Assembly (NCBI GenBank): GCA_020249415.1
Contig: JADCFR010000314.1
Location: 1 to 5,536 of the forward strand
From: Roseomonas sp.
GTDB lineage: Bacteria > Pseudomonadota > Alphaproteobacteria > Acetobacterales > Acetobacteraceae
Reading direction: 5' to 3'
Length of the DNA: 5,536 nucleotides
Shown: in pieces, positions 1 through 5,536 of the stretch
How the letters are laid out: every line of letters starts with the position of its first letter
How positions within the stretch are numbered: the first letter of the stretch is position 1
Translations under genes and position numbers: made by a program
Notes under the pieces: generated by a model
Database searches by the model: none
What the model saw: only the letters and a program-made list of their open reading frames with translations
What the model was told of the DNA's origin: nothing

Positions 1-302
1 ATGGCGATATCAAGATCGCCGATCGCAGCCTGATCTGGAACAGCGATCTGGTGGAAGCGCTTGAGCTCGATAACCTGATCGGCAATGCGATCACCACGGT
101 GGTTGGCGCGGAAGCGCGCAAGGAAAGCCGCGGCGCCCATGCGCATGAGGATTTCCCCGAGCGTGATGATGAGACCTGGATGAAGCACACGCTGGCCTGG
201 GTGAATGACCAGCGCGACGTCAAGCTTGATTACCGCGATGTGAAGCTGCGCACGCTGACCAATGAAGTGCAGGTCTTCCCCCCCAAGGCGCGCGTTTACT
301 AG
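1..302 (+). CDS. sdhA: Succinate dehydrogenase flavoprotein subunit, C-terminal part (5' end outside window)
   Basis: This is the C-terminal tail of the FAD-containing subunit of succinate dehydrogenase (complex II), which oxidises succinate to fumarate at the cytoplasmic face of the inner membrane and passes electrons to SdhB. About 99 residues are visible in the frame that begins at base 3, ending at a TAG stop at 300-302. They match the conserved C-terminus of the family: the [16 protein letters not shown] block, then [10 protein letters not shown], and the family-typical ending FPPKARVY. The FAD-binding and catalytic regions lie upstream of the window. Fumarate reductase or aspartate oxidase flavoproteins are related, but the C-terminal block and the sdhB gene directly downstream support SdhA. 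The stop codon overlaps the ribosome binding site of sdhB, so the two are surely co-transcribed. Confidence 0.95.
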   Translation, partial: GDIKIADRSLIWNSDLVEALELDNLIGNAITTVVGAEARKESRGAHAHEDFPERDDETWMKHTLAWVNDQRDVKLDYRDVKLRTLTNEVQVFPPKARVY

Positions 303-305
303 GAG
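301..305 (+). promoter_or_regulatory. Ribosome binding site of sdhB, overlapping the sdhA stop
   Basis: AGGAG lies 8 bases before the sdhB ATG at 314 and shares two bases with the TAG stop of sdhA. This arrangement suits translational coupling of the two subunits, which are needed in equal amounts. It also supports 314 as the sdhB start. Confidence 0.7.
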
Positions 306-313
306 CCGGCACG

Positions 314-1096
314 ATGGCCACTTTCACCCTGCCCAAGAATTCCACTGTCGGCACCGGCAAGACGCATAAGGCGCCGGCTGGTGCCAAGAAGGTCAAGAAT
401 TTCAAGATCTATCGCTGGGACCCGGATTCCGGTGAAAACCCGCGCAACGACACTTATGAAATTGATCTCGAGAAATGCGGCCCGATGGTGCTGGACGCGC
501 TCATCAAGATCAAGAATGAGGTGGATAGCACGCTTACCTTCCGGCGTTCCTGCCGTGAGGGGATTTGCGGCTCCTGCTCTATGAACATCGATGGGCTGAA
601 TACGCTTGCCTGCCTCAAGCCCATTGATGAGGTGAAGGGCGATGTGCGCATCAACCCGCTGCCGCATATGCCGGTGGTGAAGGATCTGGTGCCGGATTTG
701 TCGCAGATTTACGCGCAGCTTCGCAGCGTGGAACCCTGGCTGAAATCAGACACGCCCCCGCCGCCGGATGCGGAGCGCCTGCAATCCAAGGAAGAACGCG
801 CAAAGCTGGATGGGCTGTGGGAATGCATCCTGTGCTTCTGCTGCTCAACTTCCTGCCCATCCTATTGGTGGAATGGTGATCGGTATTTGGGGCCGGCAGT
901 GCTGTTGCAGGCCTATCGCTGGATTGCTGATTCGCGTGATGAAGCAACAGGTGAGCGCTTGGATAATCTGGAAGACCCTTTCCGGCTTTATCGCTGCCAC
1001 ACCATCATGAATTGCACGCGCACCTGCCCGAAGGGGCTCAACCCGGCGCAGGCGATTGGCGAAATCAAGAAGCTGATGGTGGAACGCCAGGGCTGA
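314..1096 (+). CDS. sdhB: Succinate dehydrogenase iron-sulfur subunit
   Basis: This 260-residue protein is the iron-sulfur subunit of complex II. It carries electrons from the FAD of SdhA through three clusters to ubiquinone. All cluster ligands are visible. The N-terminal ferredoxin-like domain has C80, C85, C88 and C100 for [2Fe-2S], within [16 protein letters not shown]. The C-terminal domain has C171, C174, C177 and C238 for [4Fe-4S], and C181, C228 and C234 for [3Fe-4S]. Spacing is the same as in E. coli SdhB. The length is usual for alphaproteobacterial SdhB, and the N-terminus has a 25-30 residue basic extension before the first strand ([10 protein letters not shown]). The start at 314 has a good ribosome binding site and lies 11 bases after the sdhA stop. 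No sdhC or sdhD follows, so the anchor genes are probably upstream of sdhA. All ligands are intact, so I expect a working subunit. Confidence 0.97.
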   Translation: MATFTLPKNSTVGTGKTHKAPAGAKKVKNFKIYRWDPDSGENPRNDTYEIDLEKCGPMVLDALIKIKNEVDSTLTFRRSCREGICGSCSMNIDGLNTLACLKPIDEVKGDVRINPLPHMPVVKDLVPDLSQIYAQLRSVEPWLKSDTPPPPDAERLQSKEERAKLDGLWECILCFCCSTSCPSYWWNGDRYLGPAVLLQAYRWIADSRDEATGERLDNLEDPFRLYRCHTIMNCTRTCPKGLNPAQAIGEIKKLMVERQG

Positions 1097-1135
1097 ATAG
1101 GCGAGGCACGCCTGGCCAGGACTTTGCCGTGCGTC

Positions 1136-1157
1136 CCGCCACCGGGCGGATTTGTGT
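1136..1157 (+). terminator. Candidate weak intrinsic terminator after sdhB
   Basis: CCGCC at 1136-1140 and GGCGG at 1145-1149 form a 5-bp GC-only stem with a 4-base loop, followed by ATTTGTGT. This lies 40 bases after the sdhB stop, where an operon end would be expected. The stem is short and the T run is broken, so it may be weak or fortuitous. A second hairpin (TGCCCC 1171-1176 with GGGGCA 1186-1191) follows without a T run. Confidence 0.35.
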
Positions 1158-1212
1158 CACCCCGCGCACTTGCCCCTGGACAGGCGGGGCAGGCGGATTG
1201 CAGTAAACACCC

Positions 1213-2109
1213 ATGTCCGCGCCCATCACCTTTGCCGCCCCGCATGCCTTTCTCGGTGCCCGCCCGCATGACAGGGGTGCGGCCTTCTGTGTGGCCGGTG
1301 TGCCGCTTGATATCGGCACCACCAACCGCGCCGGCGCGCGAGACGGGCCCCGCGCCATCCGCGCCGCTGCCCGCATGCTGACCGATGGGCGGCACCCGAT
1401 TACCGGCGCGCCGCCCGCATCGCTTGATCTTTCCGATCTTGGCGAATTTGAAATCGCGCTGGGCGATATGGAGAAAAGCCTTGCGCTGATTGAAGAACAG
1501 GCCACGGGGCTTGCCCATCTGCTCGCCTTTGGTGGGGAGCACAGCATCACGCTGGCGCTCTTGCGGGCGCTCAAAAAGCGCATCGGGGAGCCGCTGGGTT
1601 TGCTCCATATTGATGCGCATCTCGATACGGGTGAGGATAATTTCGGTCAGGTCTTCGCCCATGGCACGGTGTTCTGGCACGCCATCAAGGAAGGGTTGGT
1701 GGAACCGCGCCGCATGGTGCAGGTGGGCATTCGCGCCCCCGCCTGGCCCGAGAATTATGCCTGGACCCGTGCGCAGGGGGCGACCATTATCTCCGCGCAG
1801 GATGTGCATCAGGCGTCGATCAACACGGTGATTTCCCAGATCCGCGATGTGCTGGGCAGTGGCCCCTGCTACCTTTCCTTCGATATTGATGGGCTTGACC
1901 CCGGCTTCGCGCCCGGCACCGGCACGCCCGAGATCGGCGGCCTCGCTAGCTGGCAGGCGCAGGCGATATTGCGCGGCATGGCAGGGGTGGATTTTCGCGG
2001 TGCGGATGTGGTCGAAGTGGCGCCGGCCTATGATGTGGCGGAGATTACCGCACTCGCCGCCGCCACCATGGCTTGGGAGTATTTGTGCCTGTTTGCCAAA
2101 CGGAAGTGA
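1213..2109 (+). CDS. speB: Agmatinase-type ureohydrolase (arginase/agmatinase family)
   Basis: This 298-residue cytoplasmic enzyme belongs to the ureohydrolase family, which uses two manganese ions to split a guanidino group and release urea. Agmatinase gives putrescine plus urea. Visible motifs in order are the substrate-side ARDGPRAIR (42-50), GGEHS (107-111; ligand H110), DAHLDT (134-139; ligands D134, H136, D138), HGTVFWHA (150-157) and SFDIDGLDPGFAPGTGTPE (222-240; ligands D224, D226), then E268 in VEVAP. All six metal ligands are present. The stretch from DAHLDT through the HGTVF block resembles agmatinases more than arginases, but guanidinobutyrase, guanidinopropionase or formiminoglutamase-like activity cannot be excluded from sequence reading alone. 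An in-frame TAA at 1204-1206 fixes 1213 as the first possible ATG. The ribosome binding site is poor (a distant AGGCGG). The gene follows sdhB after 116 bases and is probably a separate transcription unit. Confidence 0.88.
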   Translation: MSAPITFAAPHAFLGARPHDRGAAFCVAGVPLDIGTTNRAGARDGPRAIRAAARMLTDGRHPITGAPPASLDLSDLGEFEIALGDMEKSLALIEEQATGLAHLLAFGGEHSITLALLRALKKRIGEPLGLLHIDAHLDTGEDNFGQVFAHGTVFWHAIKEGLVEPRRMVQVGIRAPAWPENYAWTRAQGATIISAQDVHQASINTVISQIRDVLGSGPCYLSFDIDGLDPGFAPGTGTPEIGGLASWQAQAILRGMAGVDFRGADVVEVAPAYDVAEITALAAATMAWEYLCLFAKRK

Positions 2110-2192
2110 TTCGGCGGCGCCTGCGGATTTATTGCTAACAGCCTCTGGCGTAGGTCTGCAAACCCGCGTTAGCCTTCCGTCCAATACCTTCC

Positions 2193-2198
2193 GGGAGG
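2193..2198 (+). promoter_or_regulatory. Ribosome binding site deciding the start of the binding protein
   Basis: GGGAGG sits 5 bases before the ATG at 2204. The reading frame is open far upstream (to 1847, inside the agmatinase gene). This site, together with the signal peptide that begins at 2204, identifies the true start. Confidence 0.75.
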
Positions 2199-2203
2199 CG
2201 ACC

Positions 2204-3784
2204 ATGAACACCCCCACCAAAACCTTGCTGGCCGCCCTGATTGTGCTGCCATTTACGATCAATGCGCCAAGCGCGCAGACGCTAACGGTCGGTCTCGGCG
2301 CGCCGGTCACCACCATTGATCCGCATTTCCACAATGTCGGGCCGAACAACGCGCTCACGCACCACATTTTTGATCGCCTGGTGGAACGCGATGAACGCGC
2401 CCGCCCGCAACCGAGCCTTGCCGAAAGCTGGCGTGTGGTGTCGGACACGGTTTGGGAATTCAAGCTCCGGCGCGATGTCACCTGGCATGATGGCAAGCCC
2501 TTCACCGCCGATGATGTGGTCTTCACCTTCGCCCGCGTGCAGGCCGGCGTGCCGAATAGTCCCGGTGGCTTTGGCGGGTTTTTGCGCGCCATCACCAAGG
2601 TCGAGACGCCCGATCCGCATACGCTGATCCTGCATACCAGCGCGCCGCATCCGCTGATGCCGCTCGACCTCGCTTCCGTTTGCATCATCGCCCGCCACGC
2701 GGCGGAAGGGGCCAGCAGTGAGGATTTCAATGCCGGCAAGGCCGCGATTGGCACCGGGCCGTATCGGCTGCTGTCCTATCGTTCCGGTGATCGCGTGGAA
2801 TTGGCGCGGCATGATGGCTATTGGGGCCCGAAGGAACCCTGGGCGCGGTCCAATCAGCGCTTCCTGCTGAATGATGCTTCCCGCACTGCCGCCTTGCTGG
2901 CGGGCGATGTTGATATCATCGAACAAATCCCAACCAGCGATCTGGCGCGGCTGCGGCGTGATCCGCGCGTGACCGTGACGGAAGTGCCGAGCCTTCGCAC
3001 CGTCTATATGGTGCCGGATTATTCGCGCGATGGCGGCACGCCGCTGATCACCGACAATAACGGTACGCCCCTGCCGGTGAACCCCTGGAAGGATGCGCGT
3101 GTGCGGCGTGCGCTTTCCATGGCGATCAATCGTGATGCGCTGGTGGATCGCGTGATGGAAGGGGCGGCGACCGCCACCGCGCAATGGCTGCCGGAAGGGA
3201 CTTTTGGCTATAACCCGGCGGTGAAGCCCAGGCGCTTTGACCCCGATGGCGCCAAGCGGTTGTTGGCGGAGGCCGGCTATCCGGATGGTTTCCGCATCAC
3301 GCTGCACACCCCCAATGATCGCTGGCCGAATGATGCGCGGTTGGCGCAGGCCGTGGCGCAAATGTGGACGCGGATCGGTATCCGTACCGCGGTAGATGCC
3401 GCGCCCTGGACCGCCTTTGTGCCGCGCCGCGCGCGCATTGAATACGCCATGCAGATCGGCGCCTGGGGCAGCTCCACCGGGGAGGCTTCGAACTTCCTGG
3501 TCAATACGGTTGCCACGCATGACCGGCAGCGCCTGACCGGCGCCAATAACAATGCCCGCTTTTCAAGCCCGGTTTTCGATGAGTTCGCTTCGCGCGGTTC
3601 GGCCACGCTGGATGATGCGGCGCGCGAGAAGATTTGGCACGAGGCCATCGCCCGCTATGCGGATGAAGAACCGCTGATCCAACTGGTGCAGTATTTGAAC
3701 ACCTGGGGGCTCCGCAAAGGCCTGACCCATCGGCCACGGATGGATGAAAGAACACTCGCCATGGGGGTGCGTCAGGCGCCTTGA
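2204..3784 (+). CDS. ABC transporter substrate-binding protein, peptide/nickel type (SBP family 5)
   Basis: This 526-residue protein is a periplasmic solute-binding protein of the bacterial extracellular solute-binding family 5 (DppA/OppA/NikA-like). Such proteins capture a ligand, usually a peptide but also nickel, sugars or opines, and deliver it to an ABC permease. A signal peptide is clear: K6, a hydrophobic core at about 8-20, and likely cleavage after PSA near residue 24. The family signature is visible as LAESWRV (72-78), WEFKLRRDVTWHDGKPF (84-100) and TADDVVFTF (101-109). The domain-closing GTGPYRL (183-189) and DGYWGP (204-209) follow, then WKDARVRRALSMAIN in the second lobe. Length is normal and no break is seen. 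The ligand cannot be read from sequence. No permease or ATPase gene is adjacent: upstream is an agmatinase and downstream a convergent gene. It is therefore an orphan binding protein or its partners lie elsewhere. Translation of the open frame before 2204 looks like shadow sequence. Confidence 0.93.
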   Translation: MNTPTKTLLAALIVLPFTINAPSAQTLTVGLGAPVTTIDPHFHNVGPNNALTHHIFDRLVERDERARPQPSLAESWRVVSDTVWEFKLRRDVTWHDGKPFTADDVVFTFARVQAGVPNSPGGFGGFLRAITKVETPDPHTLILHTSAPHPLMPLDLASVCIIARHAAEGASSEDFNAGKAAIGTGPYRLLSYRSGDRVELARHDGYWGPKEPWARSNQRFLLNDASRTAALLAGDVDIIEQIPTSDLARLRRDPRVTVTEVPSLRTVYMVPDYSRDGGTPLITDNNGTPLPVNPWKDARVRRALSMAINRDALVDRVMEGAATATAQWLPEGTFGYNPAVKPRRFDPDGAKRLLAEAGYPDGFRITLHTPNDRWPNDARLAQAVAQMWTRIGIRTAVDAAPWTAFVPRRARIEYAMQIGAWGSSTGEASNFLVNTVATHDRQRLTGANNNARFSSPVFDEFASRGSATLDDAAREKIWHEAIARYADEEPLIQLVQYLNTWGLRKGLTHRPRMDERTLAMGVRQAP

Positions 3785-3795
3785 GGGAATCGCGC

Positions 3796-4581
3796 TTATT
3801 CGGCGGCTTCCGCCACTTCCAGATGGGCCGCGCCATTGCGACGAACGCGCGCCCATTGCGATGCGCCGGGGCGGCAGCGATCGGCAAATAGGGTGCTGCC
3901 AGGGGCGGTCACCTCCAGCTTGCTATGCACGCGGCAGACGATGCGATTATTCGCCTGGCGCGGGGAGGCACCATGCCAGCGCAGCACCGCGCGGCCCCAA
4001 TCGCCATGATTCTCGTAATGCCGCACCAGATAGCGCGCCGCCCAATCGGCGGCCAGGTTTGGATCAAGCGGCCAATCTTCGCCGCGCGCCACATGCACGC
4101 CGGCATTGATCTGAAAGCACCCGGCCATGCCGCGCGTGCCGGCGGAGGTCAGCAAACGCCGCGCTTCTTCGCGGGTTGCCGGGAAATAGGCGCGGCCCCG
4201 CAGATTGAGCGCATAGGCATGCAGCCCGCTTTCATTCAGCGCAATGGCGGTCAGCAGCCCCTCGGGCACGCCATGGGCGATTTCGGCCTGGCGTGCGGCA
4301 ACCAGGCAGGCGGCGCGGGGGGAGGCGGCATCACGCGCCAAAGGCGATTGCGTGACGGGGGAAGGAAGCTCCGCACAGCCGGCGCCCAAGAAGCCAAACG
4401 CCAGCACAAGCGTCACCGCCGAGGCGCGGCGCGCTTTGCTGAGAGATAGGCTAAGGGCCGCAAGGGCCGAATACCCGGAAGAACGAAACCCTTGGGGGCG
4501 GGTTCTCCGCAGCATAGCACGCTGGAGAACCACGCCATCTCGCCGGCCCGGGGGCGCCGACGAAGCCTTGGCGGTCGTCAT
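3796..4581 (-). CDS. Lytic transglycosylase, SLT domain, probable exported or lipid-anchored protein
   Basis: This protein (261 residues from the ATG at 4581) has a C-terminal lysozyme-like SLT domain, which cleaves the MurNAc-GlcNAc bond of peptidoglycan. The probable catalytic glutamate is E117 in AIALNESG. It is followed by the insert RGRAYFPATREEARRLL (129-145), GCFQIN (154-159) and a helical end containing AARYLVRHYENHGDWGRAV and LRWHGAS. The RGRAYF insert and GCFQIN resemble a common alphaproteobacterial group of short transglycosylases. Before the domain, basic KARR precedes a hydrophobic stretch (56-68) ending in LGAGC. This is a possible but non-canonical lipobox with C69, or an ordinary signal peptide. 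The start is uncertain: ATG 4581 leaves a very long n-region, ATG 4515 a shorter one, and neither has a good ribosome binding site. An open frame extends to a TTG at 4704, but that part is AT-rich and looks non-coding. The stop lies 11 bases from the convergent binding-protein gene. Confidence 0.82.
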   Translation of the reverse strand: MTTAKASSAPPGRRDGVVLQRAMLRRTRPQGFRSSGYSALAALSLSLSKARRASAVTLVLAFGFLGAGCAELPSPVTQSPLARDAASPRAACLVAARQAEIAHGVPEGLLTAIALNESGLHAYALNLRGRAYFPATREEARRLLTSAGTRGMAGCFQINAGVHVARGEDWPLDPNLAADWAARYLVRHYENHGDWGRAVLRWHGASPRQANNRIVCRVHSKLEVTAPGSTLFADRCRPGASQWARVRRNGAAHLEVAEAAE

Positions 4582-4607
4582 GGGATTCGGATAGTCGAAG
4601 CGGGGGA

Positions 4608-4761
4608 GGAATGCAAACAAAAAAACCAAATGGCCAGAAAGGACGATGCGGACGGGAATTAAGGCGATAATGGGGCAAAGAATTTCTAAATAATAAATAT
4701 CCAATTATCGCCAATTTTTTGTTTTGTCTTGAATTGTTCTATTTGGTTTTTCAGTCATTCT
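4608..4761. repeat. Nested, nearly concentric inverted repeats in an AT-rich intergenic region
   Basis: Two perfect inverted repeats share almost the same centre (about 4686-4688). The outer arms are AAAAACCAAAT (4621-4631) and ATTTGGTTTTT (4741-4751). The inner arms are GGCGATAAT (4663-4671) and ATTATCGCC (4704-4712), extended by GG 4672-4673 with CC 4701-4702 across one unpaired base. GGAATG (4608-4613) can further pair with CATTCT (4756-4761) with one wobble. Between the arms many G/A differences become G-U pairs in a + strand RNA, so a long imperfect hairpin is possible. The function is unknown. It could be a transcript structure, an operator or a small degenerate element. Confidence 0.55.
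4704..4733 (-). promoter_or_regulatory. Candidate promoter for the lytic transglycosylase gene
   Basis: On the - strand TTCAAG (4728-4733) and GATAAT (4704-4709) are separated by 18 bases, a reasonable fit to a housekeeping sigma-70 promoter, with five of six -10 bases matching. It lies in the AT-rich stretch before the transglycosylase and would give a leader of about 115 bases to the ATG at 4581. Because the region is AT-rich, chance matches are likely. An overlapping alternative uses TTGGCG with TATTTA at a 16-base spacing. Confidence 0.4.
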
Positions 4762-4770
4762 ATGAAAAAC
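4746..4770. repeat. Perfect 8-bp inverted repeat overlapping the terminator T run
   Basis: GTTTTTCA (4746-4753) and TGAAAAAC (4763-4770) are exact inverted copies around a 9-base loop. The right arm contains the A run that forms the T run of the neighbouring - strand terminator. The hairpin could shape the 3' end of the ThDP-enzyme transcript, or be a protein binding site. Confidence 0.5.
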
Positions 4771-4789
4771 TGTCCGCCCTCGCCCGGAC
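4765..4789 (-). terminator. Intrinsic terminator of the ThDP-enzyme gene
   Basis: Read on the - strand, GTCCG and CGGAC (4785-4789 and 4772-4776) form a 5-bp stem with an 8-base loop, followed after AG by TTTTT (4769-4765). It starts about 17 bases after the TGA stop of the ThDP enzyme gene, the expected place, and separates it from the transglycosylase gene downstream. The stem is short but GC-rich. Confidence 0.6.
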
Positions 4790-4806
4790 GCCCACTGATT
4801 TCTATA

Positions 4807-5536
4807 TCAGCCCATCCTGATATTGGGCGCCGGCTGGCCTTCAATCACCACATTCACGCAGGCCGGCTTGCCGGAGGCAAAGGCACGTTCCAGCGCAGGC
4901 GCGATATCTTCGGCGCGCGTGACGTATTCGCCATGCCCACCAAGGGCCACCGCCACCAGATCGTAACGCGTGCCGGGGGCCAATTCGCAGCCATGGGTGC
5001 GGTTGGCACCGTAATCGCGCTTCTGGATTTCATATTCGGCATTCCAGCGGGAATCATTGCCGACCACGGCAACGAAGGGCAGCTTGTGGCGGCAGGCGGT
5101 ATCAAACTCCGCCATGTGAAAGCCGAAAGTGCCATCACCCATGATGGCCAGGATGCGTGCCTCGGGTTTGGCGGCGCGCGCTGCCATGGCGAAGGGGATG
5201 GAAGGTCCAATCGCGCCGGCCAGGCCATTGATGATGCGCGTTGGCGCGGTAAGGATCGCCTGCGCCCATTGGCCGATTTCCCCGCCATCGCTGATCAGGA
5301 CAGAATCTGCGCCTTGTTCAAGGAAGGGCTTGGCCGCCTGGAACAATGTGGCGGGAGGGATCGGGCCTCCGGTTGCGCCCGCCAAAGCGGCCAAGCCAGG
5401 TGGGCGGAACGCAATGGCTGCTGCAAGCCGCTCCGCCCAGGACTGATTGGCATGGGGTTTCATGGCGCGGGTCAGCGCCTCGGCTGCCTCGGCAGCACTT
5501 GCCACCGCTGCCAGCGCAATCCGCCCCGGCAGGGCA
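4807..5536 (-). CDS. Thiamine-diphosphate-dependent enzyme, acetolactate synthase-like, C-terminal part (5' end outside window)
   Basis: About 242 residues of the C-terminal half of a ThDP enzyme are visible, and the frame stays open to the window edge. The first GTG (5505) lies mid-domain and is not a real start. The pyrophosphate-binding domain is clear: SDGGEIGQWAQ, then INGLAGAIGPSIPFAMAARAA, then the cofactor motif beginning GDGTFGFHMAEFDTACRH (GDG at 5131-5139) and ending 24 residues later in GND (5053-5061). This motif binds Mg2+ and the diphosphate. The second Asn of the usual GDG...NN pattern is Asp. The sequence RWNAEYEIQKRDYG after it resembles the broad group annotated as acetolactate synthase large subunit or ThDP-binding protein. 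No regulatory subunit gene follows, which argues against biosynthetic IlvB. The true substrate (pyruvate, another 2-oxo acid or an acyl-CoA) cannot be decided. It ends at TGA 4807-4809, followed by a terminator. Confidence 0.88.
   Translation of the reverse strand, partial: ALPGRIALAAVASAAEAAEALTRAMKPHANQSWAERLAAAIAFRPPGLAALAGATGGPIPPATLFQAAKPFLEQGADSVLISDGGEIGQWAQAILTAPTRIINGLAGAIGPSIPFAMAARAAKPEARILAIMGDGTFGFHMAEFDTACRHKLPFVAVVGNDSRWNAEYEIQKRDYGANRTHGCELAPGTRYDLVAVALGGHGEYVTRAEDIAPALERAFASGKPACVNVVIEGQPAPNIRMG

Noticed and set aside
1111..1120. Perfect 10-bp palindrome CCTGGCCAGG
   Set aside because: It is short, GC-rich and not extended on either side, so expected by chance in this composition.
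1847..2203. N-terminal extension of the binding-protein frame into the agmatinase gene
   Set aside because: The sequence overlaps a solid gene and lacks family similarity. A strong ribosome binding site and a signal peptide begin at 2204.
988..2754. Open reading frame of 588 codons on the - strand
   Set aside because: It lies antisense to the end of sdhB, the whole agmatinase gene and the start of the binding-protein gene. Its translation has no recognisable domain, is rich in Arg, Gly, Ala and Pro, and looks like the usual reverse-frame shadow in GC-rich coding DNA.
2282..3520. Open reading frame of 412 codons on the - strand
   Set aside because: It is entirely antisense to the well-supported binding-protein gene. 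The composition (many Arg, His, Ile, Gly) is what reversed GC-rich codons give, with no motif.
3785..3814. GGCGG/CCGCC hairpin near the convergent gene ends as a bidirectional terminator
   Set aside because: The stem (3802-3814) lies within the transglycosylase coding end and has no T run on either strand, so it cannot be called a terminator.
4611..4670. Possible 19-residue + strand ORF preceded by GGGGGAGGA
   Set aside because: The purine-rich site abuts the ATG with only about one base of spacing, too close for normal initiation. The peptide is short and lysine/arginine-rich without features.
4582..4704. N-terminal extension of the transglycosylase to the TTG at 4704
   Set aside because: The segment is partly AT-rich, starts with a rare TTG, and would put a second hydrophobic stretch far ahead of the signal-like segment. 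It overlaps promoter-like sequence.
4451..4714. 87-codon ORF on the - strand beginning at TTG
   Set aside because: It overlaps the start of the transglycosylase in another frame, uses a TTG start and shows no recognisable motif. I also considered a frameshifted N-terminus, but nothing supports one.
4621..4751. Insertion sequence or MITE with terminal inverted repeats
   Set aside because: The nested repeats are compatible with one, but no flanking target-site duplication is visible and no transposase fragment is present, so I list it only as an inverted repeat.

Overview
The window reads as ordinary chromosomal sequence from a GC-rich alphaproteobacterium. The SdhA/SdhB sequences, the GC-rich third codon positions and the lytic transglycosylase subtype all fit, and an Acetobacteraceae/Roseomonas-like host is my best guess. 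That assignment is inference from protein style only. I see no phage, transposase, CRISPR, toxin-antitoxin or defence gene, and nothing I would call a new multi-gene system.

Layout. On the + strand: the 3' end of sdhA (to 302), then sdhB (314-1096) coupled to it. Next comes a 116-base gap with two small hairpins, one of them terminator-like. An agmatinase-type ureohydrolase (1213-2109) follows, then after 94 bases a secreted ABC-transporter substrate-binding protein of the peptide/nickel family (2204-3784). On the - strand and convergent, starting only 11 bases away, is a lytic transglycosylase (stop at 3796, start most likely 4581 or 4515). After a 225-base, partly very AT-rich intergenic region comes the 3' part of a thiamine-diphosphate enzyme resembling acetolactate synthase (4807 to beyond the window end).

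How the genes relate. SdhA and SdhB are the two catalytic subunits of succinate dehydrogenase (respiratory complex II). The membrane-anchor genes are not in the window and probably lie upstream. The agmatinase and the binding protein share a strand. They could be linked in uptake and breakdown of a nitrogen compound, but each has its own leader region and no permease or ATPase gene is present, so this is only a hypothesis. The lytic transglycosylase and the ThDP enzyme share a strand but are separated by a good candidate terminator, and they look functionally unrelated.

The least explained stretch is the AT-rich intergenic region at about 4600-4790. It holds two nested, nearly concentric perfect inverted repeats (11 bp and 9 bp arms), a promoter-like pair of hexamers facing the transglycosylase gene, and two overlapping hairpins at the end of the ThDP gene. 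This is the part worth a second look.
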